From Deltaproteobacteria bacterium (GTDB lineage: Bacteria > Myxococcota_A > UBA9160 > PR03): DNA of 64,000 bases. The position numbers and the translations under genes were made by a program. The stretch spans positions 62,001 to 126,000 of the forward strand of contig JAPSFT010000003.1 of the NCBI GenBank assembly GCA_035063765.1, written 5' to 3'. Every line of letters starts with the position of its first letter. Positions within the stretch are counted from its first letter, which is position 1. The notes beneath the pieces are model-generated. The model was not told the DNA's origin. It did not search any database and saw only the letters and a program-made list of their open reading frames with translations. Shown here piece after piece: positions 35,609 through 45,344 of the stretch.

Positions 35609-36565
35609 TCAACCCCCCGGTGCCACGACGCCGAGCCGCGTCATCTCGCCCAGGAAGGCGTGCACGTCCTCGAAGACCTGCGGCTCCTCGTGATGACGGG
35701 CGGCGAGCGTGCGCGCGATGGCGTCTGCGCTCTGCCCGCCGTCGCAGAGCGCGAGGATCTCGCGGCCGGCGGCGTTCAGGCGCACCGCACGCTCGGGCAG
35801 CACGGCCACGAGCCGCGCGGGATCCTCCTCGTCCTCGCGCACGAGCGCGTGCGGCGAGAGCCGCGGCCGGCGGTGGGCGGCCTCGACGGCGTCGAGCAGG
35901 GCCCAGAGGATCTCGCACTTGCGTTCGACCGCCGCCACGCAGCGCTCCTGGTCGGCGCGCGTGCGCGCGCGCTCCTGCACGAAGCGCAGCCCGAAGGCGG
36001 CGTCGCGTGGCGCCTGGCGGGTGCGCGAGCGGAAGTAGGCGAGGCCCGCGGGATCGACCCACGGGTAGTGCCGTTCGAAGGCGGCGATGCGCACCGTCAT
36101 GATGTCGCCCGCGAAGAGCTCGGTCAGCGAGGAGGCCACCGCGACCAGGAGATCGGCGCCCTCGACGAGCTCGACGTAGGCGTCGCAGGCACGGCGCACG
36201 CCCGGGAGCACCTCGCGCAGGCCGGCGACCTCGTCCCGCGCGAGCCCCACCGTCTCCGCAAGCCGCAGCCACAGCTCGAGCCCGCCTTCGCCGGGCGCGC
36301 GGCCGTCGTGGTCGTGGAGGCGCTGCACCCACTCGCGGCGGAAGGCCGGCGCGTCGGCCTTGGCGAGGATGGCCGAGTCCTTCACCGGGATCCGGGTCTG
36401 GTAGTAGTAGCGGTTGCGCACCCAGGTCTGGATCTCCTCGCGCGAGAGGCCGCCCTCGTGCATGCGCAGGTGGAAGGGGTGCTTGTCGTGGTAGCGCGCG
36501 GCGCCGACGGCGCGCAGGCGCGCCTCGAAGGCGGCGGCGTCCCAGGGCGGTGCGGGGGAGCTCAC
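35609..36565 (-). CDS. pqqCD: Fused PqqC-PqqD: PQQ synthase plus peptide chaperone
   Basis: A 318-residue protein. Residues 1 to about 235 are PqqC (YHDKHPFHLRMHEGGLSREE, WVRNRYYYQTRIPVKDSAIL), which performs the last oxidation and ring closure of PQQ. Residues from about 240 on are PqqD (LSPHALVREDEEDPARLVAV, then LNAAGREILALCDGG), which presents PqqA to PqqE. The same fusion is known in Methylobacterium. The GTG at 36565 opens it, 57 bp after pqqB. No frame break is seen between the domains. Confidence 0.93.
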   Translation of the reverse strand: MSSPAPPWDAAAFEARLRAVGAARYHDKHPFHLRMHEGGLSREEIQTWVRNRYYYQTRIPVKDSAILAKADAPAFRREWVQRLHDHDGRAPGEGGLELWLRLAETVGLARDEVAGLREVLPGVRRACDAYVELVEGADLLVAVASSLTELFAGDIMTVRIAAFERHYPWVDPAGLAYFRSRTRQAPRDAAFGLRFVQERARTRADQERCVAAVERKCEILWALLDAVEAAHRRPRLSPHALVREDEEDPARLVAVLPERAVRLNAAGREILALCDGGQSADAIARTLAARHHEEPQVFEDVHAFLGEMTRLGVVAPGG

Positions 36566-36622
36566 GGTGCGGGCAGGATACCCCGTGCGCGGGGGCTCGG
36601 GGGTGCCCCACGCGGGCTGGAG

Positions 36623-37546
36623 CTAGAGCTCGAGCTCGAGCCCGTCGGTCGCGATCCCGACGCCCGCGCGGCGGATCGCGGCCGCCGCCTCGGAGCCGGC
36701 GTCGTGGGCCGGGTTCGTGTTGTTGAGGTGCGTGTAGAAGACGCGGGCGCGCAGCCCCGCGAGGTGCTGGAGCGTGCCGCGCGCGCCCGTGATCGGCGCG
36801 TGGCCCATTGCGTGGGCGTCGGGCGCGCCCGGGCGGAGCTGCGAGAGCTCGTCGGCGCGGAAGAAGGTGCCGTCGGCGAAGGCCACGTCGGCCGCCTCCA
36901 GCTCGGCGAGCGTGCCCGGGTCCAGCCCCTGGATCCCCGGTGCATACACCAGGCGGCGTCCGGTGCGCAGGTCCGTCACGCGCACGCCGGCCGTGGCCTC
37001 GGCGTGGTTCGCGGCGAGCTTCGCGGCCCACGCGGGCGGCTTCCCCGGCACCGGGAAGAGCCGCGCCTCGAGCTGCCCCTCGCGATCGAGCGCGATCGGC
37101 TGGTCGAGCTTCACGATGCCCCAGGCCGGCTCCAGCAGGCGGAACACCGCGTTGTGCTCGAGGACCACGTCGCGCACCCAGGGCGTCGAGACGATCCGGT
37201 GGGGCAGGGCCTCGCGCAGCACCAGGAGGCCCATCACGTGGTCGAGGTCGGGGTTGGTGACGACGACGGTGTCGAGCGGCACGTCGCGCGTGCCCGGGCG
37301 GGGGTGGAGGGCCGGGAAGCGGGCGAGCTGGTCGCGTACGTCGGGGCTCGCGTTGAGCAGCGACCAGCGCGCGCCGTCGGCGGAGAGCGCCAGCGAAGGC
37401 TGGCTGCGCGCGGGCACGTCGGGGTCGCCGGCCCGCGCGCGCACGCACTGGGGGCAGCCGCAGTTCCACTGCGGCAGCCCGCCGCCGGCGGCGGAGCCGA
37501 GCACGCGCGCGCGGAGCCTGGCTCCCGAGTCCACCCGGTCCGACAT
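36623..37546 (-). CDS. pqqB: PQQ biosynthesis protein PqqB
   Basis: A 307-residue metallo-beta-lactamase-fold protein of standard PqqB length. It has VLGSAAGGGLPQWNCGCPQC with the zinc-site Cys 29, 31 and 34, then LLNASPDVRDQL, VTNPDLDHVMGLL and HLNNTNP near the end. PqqB is thought to hydroxylate the Glu-Tyr intermediate. It is the first gene of the visible pqqB-CD-E run. No pqqA peptide gene was found upstream or between the genes. Confidence 0.93.
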   Translation of the reverse strand: MSDRVDSGARLRARVLGSAAGGGLPQWNCGCPQCVRARAGDPDVPARSQPSLALSADGARWSLLNASPDVRDQLARFPALHPRPGTRDVPLDTVVVTNPDLDHVMGLLVLREALPHRIVSTPWVRDVVLEHNAVFRLLEPAWGIVKLDQPIALDREGQLEARLFPVPGKPPAWAAKLAANHAEATAGVRVTDLRTGRRLVYAPGIQGLDPGTLAELEAADVAFADGTFFRADELSQLRPGAPDAHAMGHAPITGARGTLQHLAGLRARVFYTHLNNTNPAHDAGSEAAAAIRRAGVGIATDGLELEL

Positions 37547-37639
37547 CGGAGCGCGAGGATACCCCGGACGGGAAGCCGCCGGCGCCTCGCTCAAGTCGCA
37601 GCGCGGGACGTTCGAAGCGGGGACGGGGAGGCCTGCCCC

Positions 37640-38266
37640 GTGCGCTCCGCGAACGCCCTTGCCTGCCTCGTCCTGCTCGTGGCCGTGCGCGCCGGCGCCG
37701 ACGAGCCGCTGCGGATCGCCGGCGCCGCGCTCGGCCCCGACGGGGTGCTGACCCGTCGCACGGCCGACGTGATGGGCCACGACGGGCCCTCGCACACGGT
37801 CCTGCTCGTCGTGGAGGCGCCCGCGCTCCACGGTGCGAGCCGGATCAGCGGCCGCGTCGAGGCCTTCGAGATCGACCCGGAAGCGTGGCTCGAGCTGGCC
37901 GCGGTCTTCCCCGACGGCCACCGCGAGGTGGCGCGCACCCTCGACGCGAGCGACCCCGCGGCGCCCCTGCACGGCACGGCCGCGCCGCGGCGCTTCGCGC
38001 TCGCGGTGCCGGCGGGCCGCGACGGCGCGCAGCCGGTGCGGCTCGAGCTCGGCGTCGGCATGCTCGGCCCCGGCGTCGTCAGCGTGTCGGAGCTGCGGCT
38101 CGAGACCGGGCCGGCGCCGGCCGCCGCGACCGGGCGGCGCCCGTGGCTCGCGCTGGCGGTCCTCGTCCCGATCGTGCTCGGTGCCGGCGCGCTCCTGCGC
38201 CGAGTCCGCGGATCCGGCTCCCGGGGTGATCCCTCCGGGGTCCTTCAGCCTCCGGCGGCTCCGTAG
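37640..38266 (+). CDS. Exported, C-terminally membrane-anchored protein of unknown function
   Basis: A 208-residue protein with a signal peptide (NALACLVLLVAVRAGA), a beta-rich extracytoplasmic body and a C-terminal helix (WLALAVLVPIVLGAGALLRRVRG). No family was recognised. The GTG at 37640 has GGGGAGG eight bases upstream. It diverges from pqqB, so it may share a promoter region with the pqq genes. Its 3' end overlaps the converging acyl-CoA dehydrogenase gene by 22 bp. Confidence 0.65.
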   Translation: MRSANALACLVLLVAVRAGADEPLRIAGAALGPDGVLTRRTADVMGHDGPSHTVLLVVEAPALHGASRISGRVEAFEIDPEAWLELAAVFPDGHREVARTLDASDPAAPLHGTAAPRRFALAVPAGRDGAQPVRLELGVGMLGPGVVSVSELRLETGPAPAAATGRRPWLALAVLVPIVLGAGALLRRVRGSGSRGDPSGVLQPPAAP

Positions 38267-39990
38267 GCCGCCAGGATCCGCTCGTCGCGCTCGAGGCGGC
38301 CCGCCTGGTTCTCGCGGATGCGCCGCGCCATCGCCTCGGTCTCGAGCATGCGCCGGCGCACGAAGGCCTCCGCGAGGTCGAGGCGCCCGGGGTCGGCGCC
38401 GACCTGGCGCAGGAGCTCGGTCGCGGCGATCACGTTGATCACCATCTCGGCGATCATCTTGGCGCGCAACAGCGCGTAGCCGAGGTCCGAGAAGAGCACC
38501 GCCGCGCACTCCTCGATCCGGCCGACGGTGCCGTCCACCTGCTTGGCCAGCTCGGCCCGCTGGGCGTCGCTCTTCATCGCGCCGAGCTGGTGGCGCAGCT
38601 CGGCCACCATGGTGCCGAGCGCGCCCTTGCCCATCTCGCGCAGGGCGAAGCTGGCCTGGATCTCGCTGGTGCCCTCGTAGACGGTCATGATCAGGCTGTC
38701 GGCGTGGAGCTTCGCGACGTCGGCGTCCATCGTGTAGCCGATCCCGCCGAAGACCTGCATCGCGTCGCGCGTGACGTCGTGGCAGATCTCGGTCGCGTAG
38801 TACTTGCAGAGGGGGGTGAGGAGCCGGATCCGCACCACGTCGCGTTCCACGGCCTCGCGGATCCGGCTCGCGGCGTCGGCGGCCAGGTCGCCGCGCGCGA
38901 GCGCCCGCTCGCGGGCGGCGTTCGTGTCGATCAGCTCGAAGGTGTGGTAGAGGAGCGCACGCGCTGCCTCGATGTTGACCTGCATCTTGGCCAGCATGGC
39001 GAGCACCAGCGGCTGCTTCGCGATCGGCTGGCCGAACTGCTGGCGCTCGTGGGCGTAGCGGTGGGCGTCGTGCAGCGCCGCCGCTGCCACGCCGATCGCC
39101 TGGGCGGCCACGCCGAGGCGCGCGTTGTTCATCAGGTCGAGCATCGCCCGGAAGCCCTGGCCCTTCTGGCCGAGCCGCCAGCCGACGGCGTCCTCGAACA
39201 CCACCTCGCAGGTGGGCGAGCCGTGGATGCCGAGCTTCTTCTCGAGCCGCGCGACGCGCACGCCGTTGCGCGAGCCGTCCGGCAGGCGCCGCGGCACCAG
39301 CACCAGCGAGAGGCCGTTGGTGGTGCCCTTCGACTCCTCGAAGTGATCGGCGTCGCGAGCCAGCACCAGGTGCACCTCGGCGCCGCCGTTGGTGATGAAG
39401 ATCTTGACCCCGTCGACGCGCACCGTGCCGTCCGGCCGATCGGCCGCCCGCGTGGTGATCCCGCCCAGGTCGCTGCCGGCCTTCGGCTCGGTCAGGTCCA
39501 TGGCCCCCTGGACCTCGCCGCTCGCGAAGCGCGGCAGCCAGGCCTGCCGGAGCTCCTCCGAGCCGTACTTCTCGATGTCGCCGGCGACGCCCGTCTGGAG
39601 CCCGACCACCGTCATCAGGCTGGTGTCGGCGCGCGAGACCATCTCGAGGTAGAAGCCGTTCAGCATCCCGGGAAGGGCGGCGCCGCCGTAGGTGTCCGAC
39701 ACCATGAGCGAGACCAGGCCGGCCTCGCGCAGCCGATCGTAGGCGGCGCGGATGTGCGCGGGCGGGCGCGCGCCGCCGTCCTCGCTGAGCTCGGCCTCCA
39801 CCTCCCAGTGCTCGCGGGCGGGGCGCTCGAAGCTCTCGGCGAGCTGCGCCGTCGTCTCGAGCACGCTGCGGAAGGCGCCGAGCTCGCCCGCGACGTCGGG
39901 GGCGCCGCCGTCGCGCAGCCGCAGGAGCGTCTCCCAGTCGACGAGCCGGTCCAGGTAGAGGCGCATGCTCGCTGCGTAGTAGCTGCTCAT
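38245..39990 (-). CDS. Acyl-CoA dehydrogenase (long, FadE/DmdC-like)
   Basis: A 581-residue flavoprotein, longer than classical 380-residue ACADs because of N- and C-terminal extensions. FAD/substrate motifs are GAMDLTEPKAGSDLGG, VKIFITNGGAEVHLVLARD and GSPTCEVVFEDA. The catalytic-region TVYEGTSEIQ and CHDVTRDAMQVFGGIGYTMD are present. It oxidises acyl-CoA to enoyl-CoA; this subgroup (with an N-terminal YYAASMRLYLDRL segment) includes DmdC-like enzymes. The ATG at 39990 lies 28 bp after the ileS stop on the same strand. Confidence 0.92.
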   Translation of the reverse strand: MSSYYAASMRLYLDRLVDWETLLRLRDGGAPDVAGELGAFRSVLETTAQLAESFERPAREHWEVEAELSEDGGARPPAHIRAAYDRLREAGLVSLMVSDTYGGAALPGMLNGFYLEMVSRADTSLMTVVGLQTGVAGDIEKYGSEELRQAWLPRFASGEVQGAMDLTEPKAGSDLGGITTRAADRPDGTVRVDGVKIFITNGGAEVHLVLARDADHFEESKGTTNGLSLVLVPRRLPDGSRNGVRVARLEKKLGIHGSPTCEVVFEDAVGWRLGQKGQGFRAMLDLMNNARLGVAAQAIGVAAAALHDAHRYAHERQQFGQPIAKQPLVLAMLAKMQVNIEAARALLYHTFELIDTNAARERALARGDLAADAASRIREAVERDVVRIRLLTPLCKYYATEICHDVTRDAMQVFGGIGYTMDADVAKLHADSLIMTVYEGTSEIQASFALREMGKGALGTMVAELRHQLGAMKSDAQRAELAKQVDGTVGRIEECAAVLFSDLGYALLRAKMIAEMVINVIAATELLRQVGADPGRLDLAEAFVRRRMLETEAMARRIRENQAGRLERDERILAAYGAAGG

Positions 39991-40018
39991 GGGGGCTCCT
40001 CCAGCGGGAGACGGGGGC

Positions 40019-43000
40019 TCAGGGGACGCGGGCCAGGCCGATCGCCAGGGAGTGCTCGCCGAAGCGGGCCTCGTGTCGCGAGAGGGCGTCGTCGGGGAGC
40101 GCCGCCGGCAGCTCGAGGCCGCGGGCGAGCGTCTGCTCGGCGATCCAGTCGCGGTGCCGCTCGATGGCGGGACGCCAGTCCTCCGGCGCCACCAGCACGA
40201 GCCGGATCCGGTCGGAGACGTGCAGGCCGGCCTCCTTGCGCGCCTGCTGCACGCCCCGGACGACGTCGCGGGCGACGCCCTCGTCGAGCAGCTCCGGGGT
40301 CAGCACGAGGTCGAGCACGGCGATCGCGTCGTTGCTCGCCAGCGGCTCGCAGGCGACCCCCGGCTTCGGGAGCAGGCGGAGCTGGAACTCCCCGGGCTCG
40401 AGGGTCTGGCCGGCGACCTCCGCGCGCCCGTCGGGCAGCGTCCGCCAGCTGCCGCGCTTCGCCGCCGCGAGCACCGTCTTCATCTCCGTGCCGAGCCGCG
40501 GTCCGAGCGCGCGCGCGTTCACCTGGAGCTGGACGCTCGCCCACTCCTCGATCGAGCCGGCGAGGCGCACGGCCTTCACGTTGACCTCGTCCCGCAGCAG
40601 GTCCTCGTAGGGCGCGAGGTCCGCGACGCCCGGGCCCGCGAGCGTGAGCGACGCCAGCGGCTGGCGCACGCGCACGTTCTCGCGCTCGCGGAGCGTGCGC
40701 GCCGCGGAGGCGGCGTCGCGCACGCGGTCCATCTCGGCGACGAGCTTCGGGTCCGCGGGCAGCGCCTCGGCGTCGGGCCAGTCGGCGAGGTGCACGGAGA
40801 GCTCGCCGGTCAGGCCCCGGTAGATCTCCTCGGCCACGAAGGGCAGGAGCGGCGCCACGGTCTTCGCCACCGTGACGAGCACGGTGTAGAGCGTGTCGAA
40901 GGCGTCGCGCTTGTCGTCGTCCAGGCCGGCGCGCCAGAAGCGCTCGCGGCTGCGCCGGACGTACCAGTTGGTGAGCGCGTCGAGGAAGCCGGTCACGGCC
41001 TGGCAGGCGCCGCCGAGGTCGTAGGCGTCCATGCGCTCGCGCACCGTGTCGACCAGCTCGCGGGTCTTCGCGAGCGCGTAGCGGTCGAGCCGCCCCGTCT
41101 GGTCGCTGCGGACGCGCGCCGTGAACGCGGGGCCCTCGGTGTTCGCGTACAGGCAGAAGAACGAGTAGACGTTCCACAGCGGCAGGAGCACGCTGCGCAC
41201 CACCTCGGCGATGCCCTTGCCCTCGCGGTCGATGCGCAGCTCGAGGCCGCGCAGGACCGGCGAGGAGACCAGGTACCAGCGCATCGCGTCGGAGCCCTGG
41301 CTCTCGAAGACCTCGAGGGGGTCGGGGTAGTTGCGCAGGCGCTTGCTGAGCTTGCGGCCGCTCTCGTCGAGGACGGTGCCGTGGCAGATGCAGTTCTGGA
41401 AGGGCGGGCGGTCGAAGATCGCCGTCGAGAGCACCATCATCGTGTAGAACCAGCCCCGGGTCTGGGCCACGTACTCGACGATGAAGTCGGCCGGGAAGTG
41501 GGTCTCGAACCACTCGCGGTGCTCGAAGGGGTAGTGCACCTGCGCGTAGGGCATCGAGCCCGAGTCGAACCAGACGTCGAGCACCTCGGGCACCCGGCGC
41601 ATGGTGCTGCGCCCGCTCGGGTCGTCGGGATTCGGCCGTACGAGCGCATCGATCGTGGGGCGGTGCAGGTCCTTCGGCCGCACGCCGAAGTCGCGCTCCA
41701 GCTCGTCGAGGCTGCCGTAGACGTCGATGCGCGGGTGGGCGGGGTCGTCGCTGCGCCAGACCGGGAGCGGCGAGCCCCAGAAGCGGTTGCGGCTGATCGA
41801 CCAGTCCCGGGCGCCCTCGAGCCACTTGCCGAAGCGCCCGTCGCGCACGTGCTCGGGGATCCAGCGGATCTGCTGGTTCAGCTCGAGCATGCGCCCGGCG
41901 AAGGCCGACACGCGCACGTACCAGGACGTCATCGCCCGGTAGATCAGGGGCTGGTCGGTGCGCCAGCAGTGGGGGTAGTTGTGCACGATCGTGTCGTGGC
42001 GCACGAGCGCGCCGCGCTGCTTGAGCGTGCGGATGATCTCCGGGTTCGCGTCGAAGACGTTGGTACCGGCCCAGGGCTCGACGGCGGCGGTGAAGCGGCC
42101 GGTGTCGTCGACGGGCACGACGGTCGGGATCCCGGCCGCCTGGCCGGCCGCCAGGTCGTCCTCCCCGAAGCCCGGCGCCACGTGGACGACGCCGGTGCCC
42201 TCCTCGGTGGCGACGAAGTCCGCGGCCAGCACGACGAAGGCGCTCGGCGTGTCGGCGAAGAACGGGAAGAGGGGGCGGTAGCGCAGGCCCGCGAAGGCTT
42301 CGCCGCGGCGGATCGCGATCGGCTCGGCGCCCTCGAGCTCCCGCGCGAAGCGCTCGCGCGCGGCCTCGGCGACCAGGATGCGCCGGTCCCCGAGCCGCAG
42401 GATCGTGTAGTCGATCGCGGGCCCCACCGCGAGCGCGAGGTTCGAGGGCAGCGTCCAGGGCGTCGTCGTCCAGGCCCAGATCTCGGTCGGCCCGTCCGCG
42501 GCCGGCTCCCGGACCTCGAAGCGCACCGTGAGCGCCGGGTCCTGGCGCTCGCGGGTGGCGTCGTCGAGGCGCGTCTCGAAGTTCGAGAGGGGCGTCTCCG
42601 CCGCCCAGGAGTAGGGCAGGACCCGCTCCCCCTCGTAGACGAGCCCCTTGTCCCAGAGCTGCTTGAAGGCCCAGATCACGCTCTCCATGTAGGAGAGGTC
42701 CATGGTCTTGTAGTCGTTCTGGAAGTCGACCCAGCGGCCGGCGCGGGTGACGTAGCGCTCCCACTCCTGCGTGTAGCGCATCACCGAAGTGCGACAGTGC
42801 TCGTTGAAGTTCGCGATGCCGAACTCGAGGATCGCAGCGCGGCCCGAGACGCCGAGCTCCTTCTCGGCCTCCATCTCGGCCGGGAGCCCGTGGCAGTCCC
42901 AGCCGAAGCGGCGCTCCACGCGGCGGCCGCGCATGGTCTGGTAGCGCGGGACGATGTCCTTCACGTAGCCGGTCAGCAGGTGGCCGTAGTGGGGCAGGCC

Positions 43001-43213
43001 GTTGGCGAAGGGCGGCCCGTCGTAGAAGACGTACTCGTTCGCCCCGCGTGGCCCCGCCGGCCGCCGCTCGACCGACTCGCGGAAGATCCCCTCCCGCTCC
43101 CAGTACGCGAGCACGCGGCGCTCGATCTCCGGGAAGCGCGGGCTCGGGTCGGGGCTCGGGTAGCGGGGGGGGTGGCCCGGGGCCCCGGGCCGGGTTGCGG
43201 ACTCGTCGGGCAT
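40019..43213 (-). CDS. ileS: Isoleucyl-tRNA synthetase, type II (IleRS2)
   Basis: A 1064-residue class I synthetase. It has [20 protein letters not shown] (HIGH-type motif as HYGH), an editing domain ([16 protein letters not shown]), [17 protein letters not shown] as KMSKS-type motif and a long C-terminal region with Zn-free architecture. WDCHGLPAE and the KLSKRLRNY form are typical of the eukaryote-like type II enzymes, which are usually resistant to mupirocin. It starts at ATG 43213. A sigma-70-like promoter candidate lies about 25-50 bp upstream. Confidence 0.95.
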   Translation of the reverse strand: MPDESATRPGAPGHPPRYPSPDPSPRFPEIERRVLAYWEREGIFRESVERRPAGPRGANEYVFYDGPPFANGLPHYGHLLTGYVKDIVPRYQTMRGRRVERRFGWDCHGLPAEMEAEKELGVSGRAAILEFGIANFNEHCRTSVMRYTQEWERYVTRAGRWVDFQNDYKTMDLSYMESVIWAFKQLWDKGLVYEGERVLPYSWAAETPLSNFETRLDDATRERQDPALTVRFEVREPAADGPTEIWAWTTTPWTLPSNLALAVGPAIDYTILRLGDRRILVAEAARERFARELEGAEPIAIRRGEAFAGLRYRPLFPFFADTPSAFVVLAADFVATEEGTGVVHVAPGFGEDDLAAGQAAGIPTVVPVDDTGRFTAAVEPWAGTNVFDANPEIIRTLKQRGALVRHDTIVHNYPHCWRTDQPLIYRAMTSWYVRVSAFAGRMLELNQQIRWIPEHVRDGRFGKWLEGARDWSISRNRFWGSPLPVWRSDDPAHPRIDVYGSLDELERDFGVRPKDLHRPTIDALVRPNPDDPSGRSTMRRVPEVLDVWFDSGSMPYAQVHYPFEHREWFETHFPADFIVEYVAQTRGWFYTMMVLSTAIFDRPPFQNCICHGTVLDESGRKLSKRLRNYPDPLEVFESQGSDAMRWYLVSSPVLRGLELRIDREGKGIAEVVRSVLLPLWNVYSFFCLYANTEGPAFTARVRSDQTGRLDRYALAKTRELVDTVRERMDAYDLGGACQAVTGFLDALTNWYVRRSRERFWRAGLDDDKRDAFDTLYTVLVTVAKTVAPLLPFVAEEIYRGLTGELSVHLADWPDAEALPADPKLVAEMDRVRDAASAARTLRERENVRVRQPLASLTLAGPGVADLAPYEDLLRDEVNVKAVRLAGSIEEWASVQLQVNARALGPRLGTEMKTVLAAAKRGSWRTLPDGRAEVAGQTLEPGEFQLRLLPKPGVACEPLASNDAIAVLDLVLTPELLDEGVARDVVRGVQQARKEAGLHVSDRIRLVLVAPEDWRPAIERHRDWIAEQTLARGLELPAALPDDALSRHEARFGEHSLAIGLARVP

Positions 43214-43237
43214 CGGCTCCGCCTCGGGGGAGATCGC

Positions 43238-43266
43238 AAGCTAACCCCCGGCCAGGGCGCGCACAA
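43238..43266 (-). promoter_or_regulatory. Sigma-70-like promoter candidate for ileS
   Basis: On the minus strand, TTGTGC (43266-43261) and TAGCTT (43243-43238) are separated by 17 bp. The predicted start site is about 43230, leaving a short leader before the ileS ATG at 43213. There is no room for a T-box. The match is partial, so confidence is limited. Confidence 0.38.
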
Positions 43267-43341
43267 TCGGACCGGGAGTCAGTCCGGGCGGAACCTCGCT
43301 CGAGCCGCCGCCGGCGGGCGCCCGGCGCGGAGCGCGTGTGT

Positions 43342-43914
43342 TCAGGGCATGGTGGCTGCCGGCGCCGGCGCTCCGCCCACCGCCATCACGCTCGTCATGA
43401 CGAGGCCGGCCAGCAGCAGGCTGATCAGCAGGTAGACGACGAAGCCGATCACGCAGACTCCCACCGCTCGACCCGTGCTGGTGTAGTCGAGGGCCTGGCG
43501 CACGGCGATCACCATCGACGCGAGCTGCCAGAGCCGCAGCACGAGCAGCACGAGGCCGCCCAGGATCGGCACGGCACCGACGATGCCGAGGATGCCGGGG
43601 GCCGCGGAGAAGCCGGTCGTGCGCAGCATCTGGCCGAGGTCGGCCTGGGTCTCCGGGGTCGGCAGGATGCGCGTTCCCACCAGGTACGCGACGAGGGCCC
43701 ACGCGAACCAGCCGACGAAGTTGAGGAGCACGCCGAACACCAGGTTCACGCCTTCCCCGCCCGAGGCCAGGGAGGCGCCGATCCCGGTCGAGACCGAGGC
43801 GAGCGCCACCACGGCCATCGCCTGCCCGAGCGCGCTCGGGTCGGCCTCGACCTCCTCGTAGGTGGCAGCGTCGAGGCGCGCCGCGCCGATCGCCCGTTCC
43901 ATCAGGCTCGCCAT
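43342..43914 (-). CDS. Yip1-domain integral membrane protein
   Basis: A 190-residue protein with about five hydrophobic helices and the Yip1-type N-terminus (MASLMERAIGAARLDAATYEEVEAD). Other features are GTRILPTPETQADLGQMLRT and RLWQLASMVIAVRQALDYTS in the middle. The ATG at 43914 has AGAAGGAGG upstream. Bacterial Yip1-family proteins have no assigned role. It diverges from yhbY. Confidence 0.8.
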   Translation of the reverse strand: MASLMERAIGAARLDAATYEEVEADPSALGQAMAVVALASVSTGIGASLASGGEGVNLVFGVLLNFVGWFAWALVAYLVGTRILPTPETQADLGQMLRTTGFSAAPGILGIVGAVPILGGLVLLVLRLWQLASMVIAVRQALDYTSTGRAVGVCVIGFVVYLLISLLLAGLVMTSVMAVGGAPAPAATMP

Positions 43915-43990
43915 GGGTCCTCCTTCTGGTGGCTCGCACCGCGGGCAGTCTACACCCGACACCGGTGGCTGCGCGCTACCGTCGCACACG

Positions 43991-44290
43991 ATGGACGCCC
44001 CGCCCCTCAGCGCCCGCCAGCGCCGCTACCTGAAGGGCCTGGCCCAACGCCTCGAGCCGGCCGTGCGGGTCGGCGACGCCGGGATCACGGAGGCGGTGCT
44101 GCGCGCCCTCGACGAGGCGCTCCTCCATCACGAGCTGGTGAAGGTCCGGATGCGGCAGCCGCGGGAGAAGACGGCGATGGCCAGCCGCCTCGCCGAGGCC
44201 AGCGGCGCCACGCTCCTGGGGCTCGTAGGACACACCGTCGTGCTGTACCGCCGCCATCCCGAGGAGCCCGTGATCGAGCTGCCGGCGTGA
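43991..44290 (+). CDS. yhbY: YhbY-family CRM-domain RNA-binding protein
   Basis: A 99-residue single CRM-domain protein: LSARQRRYLKGLAQRLEPAV, VGDAGITEAVLRALDEALLH, then LLGLVGHTVVLYRRHP at the C-terminus. YhbY associates with pre-50S ribosomal particles in E. coli. ATG 43991. The stop overlaps the next gene's GTG (GTGA), which suggests coupling with the aldolase gene. Confidence 0.92.
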   Translation: MDAPPLSARQRRYLKGLAQRLEPAVRVGDAGITEAVLRALDEALLHHELVKVRMRQPREKTAMASRLAEASGATLLGLVGHTVVLYRRHPEEPVIELPA

Positions 44291-45312
44291 AGCCGATCGA
44301 CCTGCGCAGCGACACCGTGACCCGGCCCACGGCCGCGATGCGCGAGGCGATGGCGCGCGCGCCGCTCGGCGACGACGTCTACGGCGAGGACCCGAGCGTC
44401 AACGCGCTCGAGGCGGCCGCGGCGGCGCGGGTCGGAAAGGAGGCGGCGGTCTTCGTGCCCTCGGGCACGATGGCGAACCAGATCGCGATCCAGCTCCACA
44501 CGCGCCCCGCCGAGGTCGTGCTGGCGCCCGCCGGCGCGCACGTGCTGCGCTACGAGGGCGGCGCCGCCTCGGCGCTGGCCGGCGTGCAGATCGCGACGAT
44601 CGGCGCGGCGGGCCGCTACACGGCTGCCGACCTGCGCGCGGCGGTCGTGCCGGCGGCCGACCCGCACCTCGCCCCCACCACGCTGCTGGTGGCCGAGGAC
44701 ACCCACAACGCCTCGGGCGGGCGCGTCTTCCCGCTCGCGGCGCTGCACGAGGCGGTCGCGGCCGCGCACGAGCTCGGCCTGCGCGCGCATCTCGACGGCG
44801 CCCGCCTCTTCGACGCCGAGGTGGCGAGCGGCGTCCCGGCGGCGCGCATCGCCGCGCCCTTCGACACCCTCGCGTTCTGCTTCTCGAAGGGGCTCGGGGC
44901 GCCCGTCGGCTCGGTGCTGTGCGGGACGCGAGAGGCGATCCTGCGCGCGCGACGCGTACGCAAACGGCTCGGGGGCGGCATGCGCCAGGCCGGCATGCTC
45001 GCCGCGGCGGCGCTCCACGCGCTCGAGCACCACGTCGAGCGGCTCGCGCAGGACCACGCGCACGCGCGCCGGCTCGCCCGGGGAATCGCGGAGCTCGGCC
45101 TGCGCGTCGCCCCGGAGCCCGAGACCAACATGGTGCTCTTCGAGGTGCCCGACACGATGGCCTTCCTGCGCGCCACCCGCGCCCGCGACCTGCTCGTGAA
45201 CCCGATCGAGCCCGGCCGCTTCCGGGCGGTGACGCACCTCGACGTCTCGTCCGACGACGTCGAGGACGCGCTCGGCCGGCTCGCGGAGGCGCTCGCGGAG
45301 CTGCGGGCTTGA
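44287..45312 (+). CDS. ltaE: Low-specificity L-threonine aldolase (beta-eliminating lyase family)
   Basis: A 341-residue PLP enzyme. The N-terminus IDLRSDTVTRPTAAMREAMA and DDVYGEDPSVNALE are diagnostic. FVPSGTMANQIAI, the Asp region HLDGARLFDAE and the PLP Lys in FCFSKGLGAPVGSVL are all present. It cleaves threonine or allo-threonine to glycine and acetaldehyde. It starts at GTG 44287, overlapping the yhbY stop. It ends 32 bp before the trp leader peptide. Confidence 0.92.
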   Translation: MKPIDLRSDTVTRPTAAMREAMARAPLGDDVYGEDPSVNALEAAAAARVGKEAAVFVPSGTMANQIAIQLHTRPAEVVLAPAGAHVLRYEGGAASALAGVQIATIGAAGRYTAADLRAAVVPAADPHLAPTTLLVAEDTHNASGGRVFPLAALHEAVAAAHELGLRAHLDGARLFDAEVASGVPAARIAAPFDTLAFCFSKGLGAPVGSVLCGTREAILRARRVRKRLGGGMRQAGMLAAAALHALEHHVERLAQDHAHARRLARGIAELGLRVAPEPETNMVLFEVPDTMAFLRATRARDLLVNPIEPGRFRAVTHLDVSSDDVEDALGRLAEALAELRA

Positions 45313-45344
45313 CGCGCTCCCGCCCGTGTGGGACCGTCCCCGCC

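Noticed and set aside
33887-37639. A long plus-strand open frame opposite the tauE-like and pqq genes
   Set aside because: The minus-strand pqqBCDE genes explain the region fully. The plus frame lacks motifs until the short exported protein at 37640.
37547-37639. Possible pqqA between pqqB and the divergent membrane-protein gene
   Set aside because: All frames were read on both strands; none gives a short peptide with a Glu-x3-Tyr core and a start.
39989-43435. A plus-strand open frame of about 1148 codons opposite ileS
   Set aside because: It is a mirror frame of IleRS, with no recognisable domain and a repetitive His/Arg/Glu composition.
45330-45340. GGGACCGTCCC palindrome just before the trp leader, resembling the ends of the lutB/lutC inverted repeat
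   Set aside because: The same 11-mer also appears by chance in the kinase gene near 5866, so in DNA of this composition it is not enough to call a repeat element or operator.
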